This document shows positions 17,135 to 25,984 of a stretch of DNA of 32,046 nt, in pieces (the stretch's first letter is position 1; each line of letters begins with the position of its first letter). The DNA comes from JADKFD01 sp050250665 (GTDB taxonomy: Bacteria; Pseudomonadota; Gammaproteobacteria; Xanthomonadales; SZUA-5). Where the stretch lies: assembly GCA_050250665.1 (NCBI GenBank), contig JBFWOF010000064.1, positions 1 through 32,046 on the forward strand. Reading direction: 5' to 3'. The translations under genes and the position numbers were made by a program. The notes below the pieces were generated by a model. It made no database searches. It was not told where the DNA came from and was given only the letters and a program-made list of their open reading frames with translations.

Positions 17135-17695
17135 ATGTCGATGCTTGCCGATACTCAGCGTCTGTTGGCCCTTTGGAGCGGAGGGGAAGCCGCCGCAGGT
17201 GGCGTGCTGCTGCGCCGATTTTACGATGAGCTGCGCGGGCTGGCCGCGGCGCAGTTGGGGCGGGAGTGGTCGCCGCAAACGCTGCAGGCCACCGAGCTGG
17301 TCCATGAGGCCTGGTTTCGGCTTTGTGGCGAGGTTGAGCCCAGTTTCGAGAACCGCCGGCATTTCTTTGGCTGCGCGGCGCGGGCGATGCGTCAGGCGCT
17401 GATCGATCGCTCACGCCGACGTGCCGCCGACAAACGCGGTGCGGGAATGGAACGGGTGCAGTTCGATGAATTGCTGGATCTGCCAAGTGCGCCGGACGTG
17501 GATCTGGTGGAACTCGACGATGCCTTGCGGGCGCTGGAGGGCCTGGATGCCGAACAGGCGCGCATCGTCGAGATGCGCTACTTCCTGGGCTTGACCATCG
17601 AACAGACCGCTGCCGCGCTGGATTTGCATCCCAGCGCGGTCAACCGCAAATGGGAGAGCGCGCGGGCATGGCTGCTGAAGTCCCTGAAACCCTAG
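17135..17695 (+). CDS. ECF-type sigma-70 factor (TIGR02999-like)
   Basis: This 186-residue protein has the two conserved halves of an ECF sigma factor. Region 2 includes LLRRFYDELRGLAAAQL, then LVHEAWFRL and FFGCAARAMRQALIDRSRRR, the pattern of the ECF subfamily TIGR02999 (PF07638). Region 4 is a helix-turn-helix, MRYFLGLTIEQTAAAL ... VNRKWESARAWL. It directs RNA polymerase to its own promoters. This subfamily is commonly encoded with Ser/Thr kinases in proteobacteria with large surface-signalling repertoires, and here the kinase gene overlaps its 3' end by about 28 bp. No anti-sigma factor gene is adjacent, so control by kinase phosphorylation is likely but inferred. The start could be the ATG at 17135 or 17141; neither has a good ribosome site. 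Confidence 0.93.
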   Translation: MSMLADTQRLLALWSGGEAAAGGVLLRRFYDELRGLAAAQLGREWSPQTLQATELVHEAWFRLCGEVEPSFENRRHFFGCAARAMRQALIDRSRRRAADKRGAGMERVQFDELLDLPSAPDVDLVELDDALRALEGLDAEQARIVEMRYFLGLTIEQTAAALDLHPSAVNRKWESARAWLLKSLKP

Positions 17696-20088
17696 TCTCG
17701 AACGAGGCCGAGCGCTATCGGCGGCTCTGTCAGGCCTTTGACGAGTTGCACCCGCTGGATGAAGCCGGCCGGGCTCAGGGTTTGCGGCAACTGGCAGAAC
17801 AGGCGCCCGATCTGGTCGACGAGCTGACCGCCATGCTGGCGGCCAGTGCCGGGCCCGGTTTGCTGGTTGAGTCGCGCCTGAGTGCCGCCGACGTGCCGGA
17901 CGATCTGGGTCAGGAGCGCGGCTACCGGGTGTTGCGCGAACTCGGGCGCGGCGGCATGGGCCGGGTGTTGCTGGCCGAGCGCGTCGATGGTCGCTTCACC
18001 CGGCAGGTGGCGATCAAGATGCTCGATGGATCACCGGATGATGCCGAATGGCGCCGTCGATTCCAGGTGGAACGGGAAATCCTGGCGCGTCTGCAGCATC
18101 CGCAGATCGTGCGCCTTCTGGATGCCGGCGAAACGGCGGCAGGCGTGCCCTATCTGGTCATGGAGTATGTCGATGGGGTGCCGCTGGATCGCTATCTGCG
18201 CGAGCGCGCGCCAACCCTGGAGCAGCGTCTGGCCTTGTTCGAGCGCATCGCGGCTGCGGTGAGTTATGCGCATCAGATGCTGGTGGCGCATCGGGATCTG
18301 AAGCCGGCCAATGTGCTGGTTGACGCCTCCGGCATGCCACATCTGCTCGATTTCGGCATCGCCCGTCTGCTGTCCGAACAGCACGCCACCGCCACCAACG
18401 CACGCGCCTTGACGCCACGCTATGCAGCGCCGGAACAGGTCGCAGGTACGCCCAGCAGTGCGGCAGTCGACACCTATCAGCTCGGCGCCTTGCTCTACGA
18501 GATGCTCAGCGGTGCGCCACCCTTCGCGGAACTGGACGGGGCGGCGCTGCTGCGGGCGGTGCTGGAGCTGGATCCGCCACCGCCGAGCCGGGCGGCGCTG
18601 CTGGCCGGCAGCCTTGAGGCCCGCCGCATCGACAGCGATCTGGATGCCATCTGCCTGCGCACGCTGCGCAAGGAGCCCGCCCAACGCTATGCCAGTGTCG
18701 ATGCGCTGCTGGCCGATCTCGAGCGCTGGCGCAACGGCGAGCCGGTGCGCGCCAGTGACGGCGGCTGGTGGTATCGCAGCCGCAAGTTCGGGCGTCGCCA
18801 TTGGCGTTCGCTGGTGGCCATCACCGCGCTGGTAGCCCTCAGCGCCGCCTTCGTGTGGCGCCTCAATGCCGAACTGCAGCGGAGCGAACGCGAGCGCGCG
18901 GTGGCGGTGCAAGCCACCGAGCTGATCGTCGATGTGCTCGGTCGAGCCGATCCCTCGCGCGCCCAGGGTGCAGAGCTGACCCTGAGCGAAGCGCTGGACC
19001 AGAGTGTTGAGCGTCTGCGTCAGCTCAAGGAGGTGCCGGCGTCGGTGCGTGCCCGCGTGCTGGAAGCGGTGGGCGCCACCTACATCGAGCTGTCACGCCA
19101 CAATCAGGCGATTCCACTGCTCGCCGAAGCCGCCGATGCCTTCCGTCGTGCCGATGACCTGGACGGGCAGTTCCGTGCGCTGCACGCGCGCGCCATTGCC
19201 ATCCAGGAGCAGGGCAACTATGCGGAGGCGCAGGCGGCGCTGGAGTCGGTGCTGGCCCTGCGCCAGGCGGCGGGCAAGCAGGGCGACAGCTTCGATGCCG
19301 AGTTGCACAGCTCCATCGGCAATCTGTTGCAGTATCAACGCCGCGGCGACCAGGCGCTGGCCGAGTTCGATCGGGCGCTGGCCATCCTGCGGGCGAGCGC
19401 CGTTCCGGATCAGGAGCAATTGGCACACACGCTGCGCAATCTGGGGGATATCCGCACCGCCCAAGGGGATGCCGAGGGCGCTCGCGGCGAGCTCCTGGAA
19501 GCGCAGACGCTGATGCAGAGCCTGTACGGGCCGGATCACCCCGACAGCATCCGTCTGCTGCGCAGTCTGGGGCGCAATGCCCAGCGCCGCGGCGAGTATG
19601 CCGAGGCGCTGGGCGACTTCGAACTGGGCTGGGAGCGGGCCCAGAAGGTGTTCGAATCACCGCACGGGGTGCGCTTGTTGCTGGCTCATCCGCTGGCGCT
19701 GGCCTATCTGCACGCTGGCGATCTGGAACGGGCCGCCAAGGTGATGCGCTTGGCAGCGGCCGAAGCCGAAGGGCTCTATCCACCCAATCATCCCAGCCGG
19801 GCCACCGTGTCTTCCGATCTGGCCCTGGTGCTGACCCTGAGCGGGGCCAAAGCTGAGGCCAGACCCCTGGCCGAGGCGGCGCTGGCGGCCCGCCAGGCCA
19901 TGGCCAGCGATGCCGCCGCCATCGCCCAGCCGGAGCTGCTGCTGGCGGTGCTGGATTGCCTGGCCCGGCCAGAGGAAGCCGCACGGCTGCGCGTGCTTGC
20001 CGCCGAGCAGCAGGTGCGGGCCGATCTCATCTCCGCACCTGCGATTGTTGAAGACTACGCCCGCGCGGCGTCGCTCTGCAGACCCTGA
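17668..20088 (+). CDS. Membrane Ser/Thr protein kinase with TPR domain, coupled to the ECF sigma factor
   Basis: With the start at 17668 the protein has 806 residues; an alternative ATG at 17650 adds six. The gene overlaps the sigma-factor end by 28 bp, and GGGAG about 11 bp upstream can serve as ribosome site. The N-terminal 80 residues are the helical 'ERYRRLCQAFDELHPLD' segment usual for this kinase class. The kinase has LGRGGMGRV (92-100), Lys117 in VAIKML, HRDLKPAN (208-215), DFG (228-230) and AAPEQ. A transmembrane helix at about 380-398 leads to about 400 residues of TPR repeats, with NLGDIRTAQGDAEGAR a typical unit. It likely senses through the TPR part and phosphorylates cytoplasmic targets, the paired sigma factor being an obvious candidate (inference). 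Confidence 0.94.
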   Translation: MAAEVPETLVSNEAERYRRLCQAFDELHPLDEAGRAQGLRQLAEQAPDLVDELTAMLAASAGPGLLVESRLSAADVPDDLGQERGYRVLRELGRGGMGRVLLAERVDGRFTRQVAIKMLDGSPDDAEWRRRFQVEREILARLQHPQIVRLLDAGETAAGVPYLVMEYVDGVPLDRYLRERAPTLEQRLALFERIAAAVSYAHQMLVAHRDLKPANVLVDASGMPHLLDFGIARLLSEQHATATNARALTPRYAAPEQVAGTPSSAAVDTYQLGALLYEMLSGAPPFAELDGAALLRAVLELDPPPPSRAALLAGSLEARRIDSDLDAICLRTLRKEPAQRYASVDALLADLERWRNGEPVRASDGGWWYRSRKFGRRHWRSLVAITALVALSAAFVWRLNAELQRSERERAVAVQATELIVDVLGRADPSRAQGAELTLSEALDQSVERLRQLKEVPASVRARVLEAVGATYIELSRHNQAIPLLAEAADAFRRADDLDGQFRALHARAIAIQEQGNYAEAQAALESVLALRQAAGKQGDSFDAELHSSIGNLLQYQRRGDQALAEFDRALAILRASAVPDQEQLAHTLRNLGDIRTAQGDAEGARGELLEAQTLMQSLYGPDHPDSIRLLRSLGRNAQRRGEYAEALGDFELGWERAQKVFESPHGVRLLLAHPLALAYLHAGDLERAAKVMRLAAAEAEGLYPPNHPSRATVSSDLALVLTLSGAKAEARPLAEAALAARQAMASDAAAIAQPELLLAVLDCLARPEEAARLRVLAAEQQVRADLISAPAIVEDYARAASLCRP

Positions 20089-20106
20089 GCGTCGCTGATC
20101 GGTCCA

Positions 20107-21519
20107 TCACTCGAAGCCGTTGTGATGCAGATGCTCGCCGTCGGTATTCAGGCGTACGGCCAAGATGGAACTTTCGAATGCTGGTCCACAGTCCGGAACG
20201 GTGCTGCCCACCATCAGTGTGGTTTCGCCCCAGGAGCTGAGATTGGCAAATCGCTGGGGCGGAGCTTGCTCGGGCGCACAGACCGAGGTGGTCGGCCGGT
20301 AGCGAAAACTCGCTGCGCCCTGCTGCCCGAAACTGACATCGACCTGATCGGGGACGCCGGCGCCATTGCCCAGCTTGACCACGGACACATAGTAGCCGGC
20401 GAGGGCGTTGTTCGGCGTTTGCAGGCCCATGCCGAACACTGCGCGATTGTTGACCGCGCCGGTGGCGGCGGCGCTGCCGCTCAGTCCGCTGGGGCCTGCT
20501 GCCACCCCCTCCAGGCTAGGTACGGCCGGCAGTGCCAGTTCTGTTACTGCGCTGTCGCGCACGATCAGCATTTTCGGACTGCTGCCGAAGGCACTGCCGT
20601 CGTTCTTCAGCGCTGCGGCAACCATCAGTCCGCCGCCGATGGCTCTGCCCTTGAAGATCCGGAAATCGAAGAAGTCGCCGCTGCCGGTCTGCAGCAGCGT
20701 GGGGGCCAGAGTGAGTGGATCCAGGCTCAGCAAACCCCAGCTCACACCGGTAGTGGTCACACCGCTGCCCAGCACGCGCAGATGGCCATCATTGCCGACC
20801 CGCGCAGCATTCAGTTCCAGCGGATCAAAACCCGAGGGATTCGGTGCGGCATAGGCATCCAGGGAACCTATGGCGTTGACCCTGGCGATCATGCCGCGGG
20901 GAATGCCGCTGCTGTGGCCGGCCAATTGACCGACCAGCAGCCAGCCGCCCGAAGGGCCTGAAAAGACGCCGCGCACGTGTGTCTGCGGGTAGGCTCGGAC
21001 GCCGTTCACGGGCGGTACGATCAGTCCGCCGATGTCCCAGATCGCGATGCCGCCGGAATAGAACCCGGTATCCAGCAGGCCGGTATTCAGGTCCAGCAAT
21101 GCAGCGACGACGGTGTCGTACGTGGATCCTGGCGAAGAAGCCGCCACCAGAACCCGATCATCCTCCGGTGTACTGTTGCCAACGCCCGAACAGGAAGTGG
21201 CCGATCGCTCGGCCGCCATCGGCATGAAGATCGACACCTCACTGACGCCATCTTCGGAAAAGCGGGTATCCAGCTCGCCTGCGGCCGTGAGTCTGGCGAT
21301 GACCAGAGTCCCATTGACTGCACGGTAACCGACGACGCTGATGCTGCCATCGGCATGCGGGCATGAGCCCATGGCCTCGACAAAGCCGCCAAGAGCGTTC
21401 AGCGCGCGCAAACCGGCATCGCCGAAGGAGCGGTCCAGCAGGGTTTGGGCAAGAAGCGTGGATTGCAGCAGACACAGCAACAGGCACATGAGTGCACGTG
21501 ACAGAGGGATTGGGGACAT
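20107..21519 (-). CDS. Secreted delta-60-repeat beta-propeller-like protein with '..GFE' tail
   Basis: The start at 21519 (MSPIPLSRAL) has a clear ribosome site (AAGGAG, 7 bp spacing) and gives 470 residues with a signal peptide ending near LLAQ. Residues 27-110 contain LDRSFGDAGLRAL ... VIARLTAAGELDTRFSEDGV, the delta-60 repeat signature (LDxxFGxxG ... RLxxxGxLDxxF), usually part of a propeller-like extracellular domain. Later units are more diverged, for example QVDVSFGQQGAASFRY. It ends EHLHHNGFE, resembling the tails of the product at 143-1741 and of the fragment at 31479-31597. It is divergent from the next gene across about 210 bp. No enzymatic motif is seen; a surface or secreted role is likely. 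Confidence 0.88.
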   Translation of the reverse strand: MSPIPLSRALMCLLLCLLQSTLLAQTLLDRSFGDAGLRALNALGGFVEAMGSCPHADGSISVVGYRAVNGTLVIARLTAAGELDTRFSEDGVSEVSIFMPMAAERSATSCSGVGNSTPEDDRVLVAASSPGSTYDTVVAALLDLNTGLLDTGFYSGGIAIWDIGGLIVPPVNGVRAYPQTHVRGVFSGPSGGWLLVGQLAGHSSGIPRGMIARVNAIGSLDAYAAPNPSGFDPLELNAARVGNDGHLRVLGSGVTTTGVSWGLLSLDPLTLAPTLLQTGSGDFFDFRIFKGRAIGGGLMVAAALKNDGSAFGSSPKMLIVRDSAVTELALPAVPSLEGVAAGPSGLSGSAAATGAVNNRAVFGMGLQTPNNALAGYYVSVVKLGNGAGVPDQVDVSFGQQGAASFRYRPTTSVCAPEQAPPQRFANLSSWGETTLMVGSTVPDCGPAFESSILAVRLNTDGEHLHHNGFE

Positions 21520-21692
21520 GGCGCAGCTCCTTGGGAAGGGGGTCAGCACGCCATGCGCAATCTGGCGACGGATTCTCCGCCGCCACTGAAATTCTCTGAC
21601 GTCGCAGGTCATCGAAAGATCGGCAGAGAAATTTTTTTGCCGTCCCCGGAGAAAAGCTCGCGAAGCTGCGCATGAACCGAGTGAAGGACGTC

Positions 21693-21728
21693 GCTGACGA
21701 CGTTTCATGAACCCCGAAGGAGCAAGCC
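21693..21728 (+). promoter_or_regulatory. Leader with short inverted repeat and strong ribosome site
   Basis: ACGTCG-CTGA-CGACGT forms a 6-bp hairpin just before the start region, followed by GAAGGAG, which sits about 6 bp upstream of the ATG at 21729. The ribosome site fixes the start of the following gene. The hairpin could be part of an operator, but no further copy pattern proves it. Confidence 0.35.
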
Positions 21729-22772
21729 ATGTCACGCGCACACTCATTGATCGCCATCGCATTTGCCGCCGCACTGACTACACCAGCCCTGGCCCAGCGG
21801 GTGGTCTACAGCCACGATTTCGACTCGCCCGGCGGCTGGCCTGATTCCGATGTCAGCGGCGATCTGACCGCGGTCTACACCGTGGTGGGCAGCGAATACC
21901 TGATCAATCCGCTGAAAAACATGGCCTATGCCATGGCACCAGCACCCGCCACCAGCCCGTCCGCCGACATGGTCGTGGAAAGCGATGTGCGCATGGCCGC
22001 GTCACAGCCGCAATCGCGCGCAGGGATTGCCTGCCGTGTCGCCGGCGACCACAGTTTCTATGCCTTCAACATCATCGCCAGCGGCCGCTACGAGATCGTC
22101 CGGGTCCGCAGCGCGGATGCCGATGTGCTGGTCTCCGGCAGCATCGGCTTCGATCCCTACGACGGTGCTCGCCTGAAGGCCGTCTGTCGCGGAACCGCAC
22201 TCAGCTTCTACGCCAACGACCAGTTGCTCGATGAAACCCAGGACAGCGCTCTGATGACCGGCAAGGGTGCGGGTCTGCTGTCGGTGTCACCGGTGGTGGC
22301 TGCCACCAATGCCGCTTTCGACGATTTCCTGCTGTCCAGCTACGCCGGTGCGGCCGATGCCCCGGTCGGTGCATCCGTGCAATCGCGCCCGGAAGCGGCG
22401 CAAGACGGTGGTGGTGGCGGGGCCGGCAACGGGCGCTATGCCAGCGCGCTGCCGCTGATCGAGGAAATGGCCCTGTATGGCGACGATGGCAGCGGCCAGC
22501 CGGGAAGCAAGCGTTCCCTGTTCGAATCCGGGCACCAGCGCGTGTATCTGGTCATGGACATGGAAGAGCCCACGCCTGCCCGTTTCCGCGCGCAGTGGAT
22601 CGCCGTTCGCGGCAGCGAGGAAAGCACCGTGCTGAATGGACGCTACGACAGCCCGGGCACGAACCGCCGCGTGTGGCTGTATGCCGATCGCGACTGGACG
22701 CCAGGCCTCTATCGGGTCGAGATCTACGTTGACGATCAGTTGCTCGACCAACGCGAGTTCTCGGTCTATTGA
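21729..22772 (+). CDS. Secreted protein of unknown function with lectin/glucanase-like N-terminal domain
   Basis: This 347-residue protein has a signal peptide (MSRAHSLIAIAFAAALTTP, cleavage near ALA-Q). Residues about 25-205 show a concanavalin-like layout: VYSHDFDSPGGWPD, then SADMVVESDVRMA, AGIACRV and FDDFLLSSY at its end. This resembles the DUF1080/LamG-type jelly roll, though no catalytic residues stand out. A Gly-rich linker at about 225-237 follows. The C-terminal about 110 residues (RVYLVMDMEEPTPARFRAQW ... PGLYRVEIYVDDQLLDQREF) look like an immunoglobulin-like beta domain found in exported proteins. It may bind a polymer at the cell surface, which is inference. It is expressed away from the delta-60 gene and followed by a strong hairpin. 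Confidence 0.85.
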   Translation: MSRAHSLIAIAFAAALTTPALAQRVVYSHDFDSPGGWPDSDVSGDLTAVYTVVGSEYLINPLKNMAYAMAPAPATSPSADMVVESDVRMAASQPQSRAGIACRVAGDHSFYAFNIIASGRYEIVRVRSADADVLVSGSIGFDPYDGARLKAVCRGTALSFYANDQLLDETQDSALMTGKGAGLLSVSPVVAATNAAFDDFLLSSYAGAADAPVGASVQSRPEAAQDGGGGGAGNGRYASALPLIEEMALYGDDGSGQPGSKRSLFESGHQRVYLVMDMEEPTPARFRAQWIAVRGSEESTVLNGRYDSPGTNRRVWLYADRDWTPGLYRVEIYVDDQLLDQREFSVY

Positions 22773-22788
22773 GGCAAGGGTTGCTCAG

Positions 22789-22832
22789 GCCATGGGTGGC
22801 GCCGATGACAGCATTTCGGCGCTGCCCATGGC
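22789..22832 (+). terminator. Strong 17-bp hairpin after the secreted-protein gene
   Basis: Arms 22789-22805 and 22816-22832 (GCCATGGGTGGCGCCGA and TCGGCGCTGCCCATGGC) pair along all 17 positions, two of them G-U in RNA, with a 10-base loop. It starts 17 bp after the stop codon. There is no T-run after it, so it may act as an RNA 3' end stabiliser or a factor-assisted terminator rather than a classical intrinsic terminator. Confidence 0.65.
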
Positions 22833-23097
22833 TGACCGATGGGGCTTGCGGCCTCGTGGAAAAGGCACTGGGTGAGAGTCCCGGTCGCCCATGTCGGTGC
22901 AAGCCATTGCCCCTTTGCGTGAGCATGAAATCAATGGTTGACGAGATCTTGGCTGCGAGGCTCTTGAGTACCCTGACTCCTCTGCGGGGCGCGCTCAGGG
23001 ATCGAGAGACCAATAGATGATGCAAACCACGGGCAGGGCATAGGCAGGGAGCCGACCGATCAAAGCGCTCGCGGCGCCAGGTGCATGGACATCCCCT
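22833..23097. other. Non-coding gap between convergent genes
   Basis: This 265-bp stretch lies between the hairpin and the stop codon of the minus-strand cyclase gene. I see no convincing reading frame, tRNA, known RNA motif or strong repeat in it. Confidence 0.5.
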
Positions 23098-24918
23098 TCA
23101 ACCCGCAGCTTCAGCCCATCCCGCTTCGGCCCAGCGGATGGTTCCGCGTCCGGCCGCCTTGGCGGCATACATGGCGGCATCTGCCAGACGCAGCAGCTGG
23201 TTCGCTTCCGCAGAATGCTGATCCGCGACGGCGATGCCTATGCTGGCACCGATTCGCGCCTGCGGTGCCGTCGCCATGGGCGTGGTCAACGCTTCGATGA
23301 CGCGGTCGGCAAGGGCTTGAGCTTCCTCGGGTACCACCAGGGATTCGGCGACAATCACGAACTCGTCGCCGCCATGACGGGATACCAGATCGCCCGGTCG
23401 GGTCGCGACCCGGAGTCGGGCTGCCACCTCGACGAGCACGCGGTCTCCGGTTTCGTGCCCGAGGCAGTCGTTGACCTGTTTGAAGCCATCAAGGTCGATC
23501 AGCAACAGCACCAGTGGTGAGCTGGGAGAACAACGTTTTCGGGCCAGTTCCAGATGCGCGTGCAGTGCGGCGCGATTGGCAAGCCCGGTGAGGTTGTCAT
23601 GCAGAGCCATCTCGCGCAGCTTTTCGTTGGCGATCGCCAATGCCTCGGTACGCTCGGCGACTCGCTGTTCGAGTTCGCGTTCATGCTGCTGCACTGATTC
23701 CAGCAGATCCTGCTTGGCCGCCAGCGCCAGGGCTTGCGCCTGGGTCTTCTCCTGCTTCATCTGGTTGAAGCGCTCTGCCAGCGCAAAAGACAGCAGCAAC
23801 ATCTCCAGGGCGGAGCCCACCTGCATGCCGTGCAAGGTCAGGAAATGGGTGGGCAATAGTCCGAAATTGCGCAGCGCCATCAGCATGCCGCTGAGCAGCA
23901 GCACGCTCCATGCCAGCACGTACAGGCGTGCACCCGGGAATCCTCGACGCGCACAGTAAACGCCGCAGCCCAGCATCAGGATGCAATTGATCAGCGTGGC
24001 GATCGACATGAGCTGCATGCCAGCCCGCAGCGGTGCGTACAGGCCTACTGCGATTACCGCTACATGCAGCCAGGCCGCGTAGTCCAGCCACCGATGCCAG
24101 CGCGGGGCGCGTGCGGCGGTGCCCAGGAAATCGCGTGCGAACAGCGGGCCGACCACGCCTGACATCGCAAAGCTGACGACCAGCGCGCGATTACTCCAGT
24201 CCAGGAGGTTCGGCCACAGGTACTGACCGGCCAGACCGTAGATCGATGCGATACCGGTGCCGACGCCGATCACGAACAGCACGTAATACAGGTAGGCGCG
24301 GTCGCGCAGTGCCACATACAACAACAGGTTGTAGCTGGCCAGGGCCAGCAACATGCCGAAGTACAGGGCATGGGCGGCATAGCTGTTTTCACTGTGGGAG
24401 TGAAATGCCGCGGCTCGCCAGAGCACGGGATTGAGAGTCAGGCTGCCCTCCGAACTTGCGCGCAGCAACAGCTGACGCGACTCCCCCGGCGCCAGCGTCA
24501 CGGCGAAAACAGCGTTGCGATGCGGAATCGAGCGCTCGGAGAAGATCACGCGATCACCGCTGCGCTGTACCGGTGCCACTCCGTCGTGGAGCTCGGCGTG
24601 ATCGAGCGAGGCGTAATCGAGTTCGATCCGCCATTCGCTGACGCTGGGGAGCGCCGAGCGCAGCGACAACTGCAACCACATGGCACCGCGCGTGTAGCCG
24701 AAATTCAGGCCGCTTCCAGGGGGCAAGGGCTGGAAGCGGCCGGTCTGGGCGCGCACCGCAGCAACATCCAGGCTGGCTTCGGGATCAGGCAGAACGCTGA
24801 GGTACCCGCGCAATTCGATCCGTGCAGGCGTCGACGGGTCCAACACCAGTTCGGCCGCATGGGCCATGCCGCCGAGCAACAGCCACAACGCCATCCATAC
24901 CCGCAACGCTGCCGTCAT
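23098..24918 (-). CDS. 7TM-DISM membrane receptor diguanylate cyclase (GGDEF)
   Basis: With the start at 24918 (MTAALRVWMALWLL) the protein has 606 residues; upstream in-frame starts add residues that do not look like a signal peptide. After the signal peptide, about 40-165 form a periplasmic beta domain of the 7TMR-DISMED2 type (GSGLNFGYTRGAMWLQLSLR). About 175-380 hold seven membrane helices (7TMR-DISM_7TM, starting AHALYFGMLLALASYNLLLYVALRDR). A coiled coil follows (QKLEHE-like heptads through VAERTEALAIANEKLREM), then a GGDEF domain (LHDNLTGLANRAAL; GGDEF at about 516-520). An RxxD inhibitory site (RPGD) lies five residues before GGDEF. It makes cyclic di-GMP in response to an extracellular ligand, perhaps a carbohydrate. 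The active-site motif is intact, and product feedback is expected. Confidence 0.93.
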   Translation of the reverse strand: MTAALRVWMALWLLLGGMAHAAELVLDPSTPARIELRGYLSVLPDPEASLDVAAVRAQTGRFQPLPPGSGLNFGYTRGAMWLQLSLRSALPSVSEWRIELDYASLDHAELHDGVAPVQRSGDRVIFSERSIPHRNAVFAVTLAPGESRQLLLRASSEGSLTLNPVLWRAAAFHSHSENSYAAHALYFGMLLALASYNLLLYVALRDRAYLYYVLFVIGVGTGIASIYGLAGQYLWPNLLDWSNRALVVSFAMSGVVGPLFARDFLGTAARAPRWHRWLDYAAWLHVAVIAVGLYAPLRAGMQLMSIATLINCILMLGCGVYCARRGFPGARLYVLAWSVLLLSGMLMALRNFGLLPTHFLTLHGMQVGSALEMLLLSFALAERFNQMKQEKTQAQALALAAKQDLLESVQQHERELEQRVAERTEALAIANEKLREMALHDNLTGLANRAALHAHLELARKRCSPSSPLVLLLIDLDGFKQVNDCLGHETGDRVLVEVAARLRVATRPGDLVSRHGGDEFVIVAESLVVPEEAQALADRVIEALTTPMATAPQARIGASIGIAVADQHSAEANQLLRLADAAMYAAKAAGRGTIRWAEAGWAEAAG

Positions 24919-24997
24919 CGCGCTCTCGCGCCAGCGGGTCAAGATAACACCCATGGCCCGCTGGATTGATGGCGTCGCCGGAAATGTCAGTACATTG

Positions 24998-25060
24998 CGC
25001 ATCCACGATCCACGACCCTGATTCGGTTCATGTGGGGGTTCTTCGAGGGACGTGGATGCG
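24998..25060. repeat. Inverted repeat at the outer edge of the left direct repeat
   Basis: CGCATCCACG at 24998-25007 is the exact reverse complement of CGTGGATGCG at 25051-25060, and the first arm begins exactly where similarity between the two direct-repeat copies begins. The same pair is kept at 31598-31607 and 31650-31659 in the right copy, although the loop differs at three positions including a one-base indel. Confidence 0.7.
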
Positions 25061-25318
25061 AGCTGATGTCCGCGAGCAGGGGCGTGTCCAGTCAGTCCCG
25101 GCGGGTCACAGGAACGCCTTCAATGTGGTTTGTCGTCAGCCGCTGCGAGTCCACTGCCATTCGCGGTCCGGCGTCTGATCGCAGTAGCCGAAGTGGCCAT
25201 CAAGGCGATCGCCGTTGAGCGTGAGTTCGAAGCGGCCCCAATAAAAGCTCCCCTCGAACTCGCTGGCGCAGCGCTGGGAGGATTCGTCCTGGATCCAGCG
25301 GCCAGTGAAGGTGTTGCC
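24998..25318. repeat. Left copy of a ~320-bp direct repeat flanking the glycosyltransferase cassette
   Basis: The segment is repeated in the same orientation at 31598-31917, with about 8 substitutions and a one-base indel over 321 bp; bases 25161-25318 are identical. It covers the last 60 codons of the secreted-protein gene at 25136-25984 plus 138 bp beyond its stop. Its outer end carries a 10-bp inverted repeat (24998-25007 with 25051-25060). Beyond both ends the two contexts show no similarity. Confidence 0.92.
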
Positions 25319-25984
25319 TGACAACTGGCCGATCAGCCTGCCGTTCTTGTACGCGTACGATCCGCTGACGGAACTGCCTTGTACCTGCAGGGTGACCGGC
25401 CCGTCGGCGTCAGCCCAGATGCCGGCCAGACCGTCAGCCTGATTGCTGGCGCCCTCGGGAATCCAGGTGATGGTGACCTGCACCGAATTCTCGAGCTGCT
25501 CCATGGACCCGTCGCCGTAGCGCACCGCGCTCGGGAACAGCCCCACCTCCAGGCCCGGTCTGGCGATGCCAGCACGGTATTCATTGACGATGGTCAGCGC
25601 TGCGCCATCGACCCAGCGTTCCGGTGTCGATTCCATCGACACGCGCTCCACGCCGGGAAACCTGGCCGCCCAGGCACCCTCATCGCGGCCGTCTACCGGA
25701 ACCAGGGAGCGGAAACGCACCGGCTCGCCAGCCCGATACCAGGGCGACAGTGTGGTGACCATGCGCAGCTTTCCCGGTCCGGGAATGGTGAACGCTCTGG
25801 TCACTGGCGGCGACGCTGGCTGCGTGTACGGTGGAATGTGGGTGAAGCTGGCGCGCAGATCGACCAGGTCCTCAGCGGCTGAGGCCGACGCCGGCATGAG
25901 CAGCAGCGTGGCGATCAGCGCGCATTGAAACCTTGGTCGCGCGCGTGTCAGGTTCCGGTCCTTGCGGCATTCGGCGGGCACCAT
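25136..25984 (-). CDS. Secreted protein with C-terminal SGxY/WGYC beta-module
   Basis: This 282-residue protein has its ATG preceded by GGAGG about 9 bp upstream, and a signal peptide ending near ASASA-A. The middle (about 60-180) contains an aggregate-like beta domain (RAFTIPGPGKLRMVTTLSPW, VQVTITWIPEG) resembling ligand-binding domains of exported proteins. The C-terminal about 95 residues (IWADADGPVTLQVQGSSVSG ... GRWIQD ... GHFGYCDQ) match a lipocalin-like beta module in which 'G.W', 'SGSY' and 'W.GRF.L' repeat; such modules are common in secreted proteins but lack a firm function. The last 60 codons lie in the direct repeat whose second copy is near the right edge of the window. The intact gene here is the likely source or the preserved member. 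Confidence 0.8.
   Translation of the reverse strand: MVPAECRKDRNLTRARPRFQCALIATLLLMPASASAAEDLVDLRASFTHIPPYTQPASPPVTRAFTIPGPGKLRMVTTLSPWYRAGEPVRFRSLVPVDGRDEGAWAARFPGVERVSMESTPERWVDGAALTIVNEYRAGIARPGLEVGLFPSAVRYGDGSMEQLENSVQVTITWIPEGASNQADGLAGIWADADGPVTLQVQGSSVSGSYAYKNGRLIGQLSGNTFTGRWIQDESSQRCASEFEGSFYWGRFELTLNGDRLDGHFGYCDQTPDREWQWTRSG

Noticed and set aside
16692..17486. Minus-strand frame over the small protein and sigma gene
   Set aside because: It runs antisense to a clear ECF sigma factor and has no recognisable content.
24998..25318. Direct repeats considered as IS ends or integron attC sites
   Set aside because: No transposase or integrase is present, no target-site duplication was found, and I could not match the R/L core boxes of attC sites.
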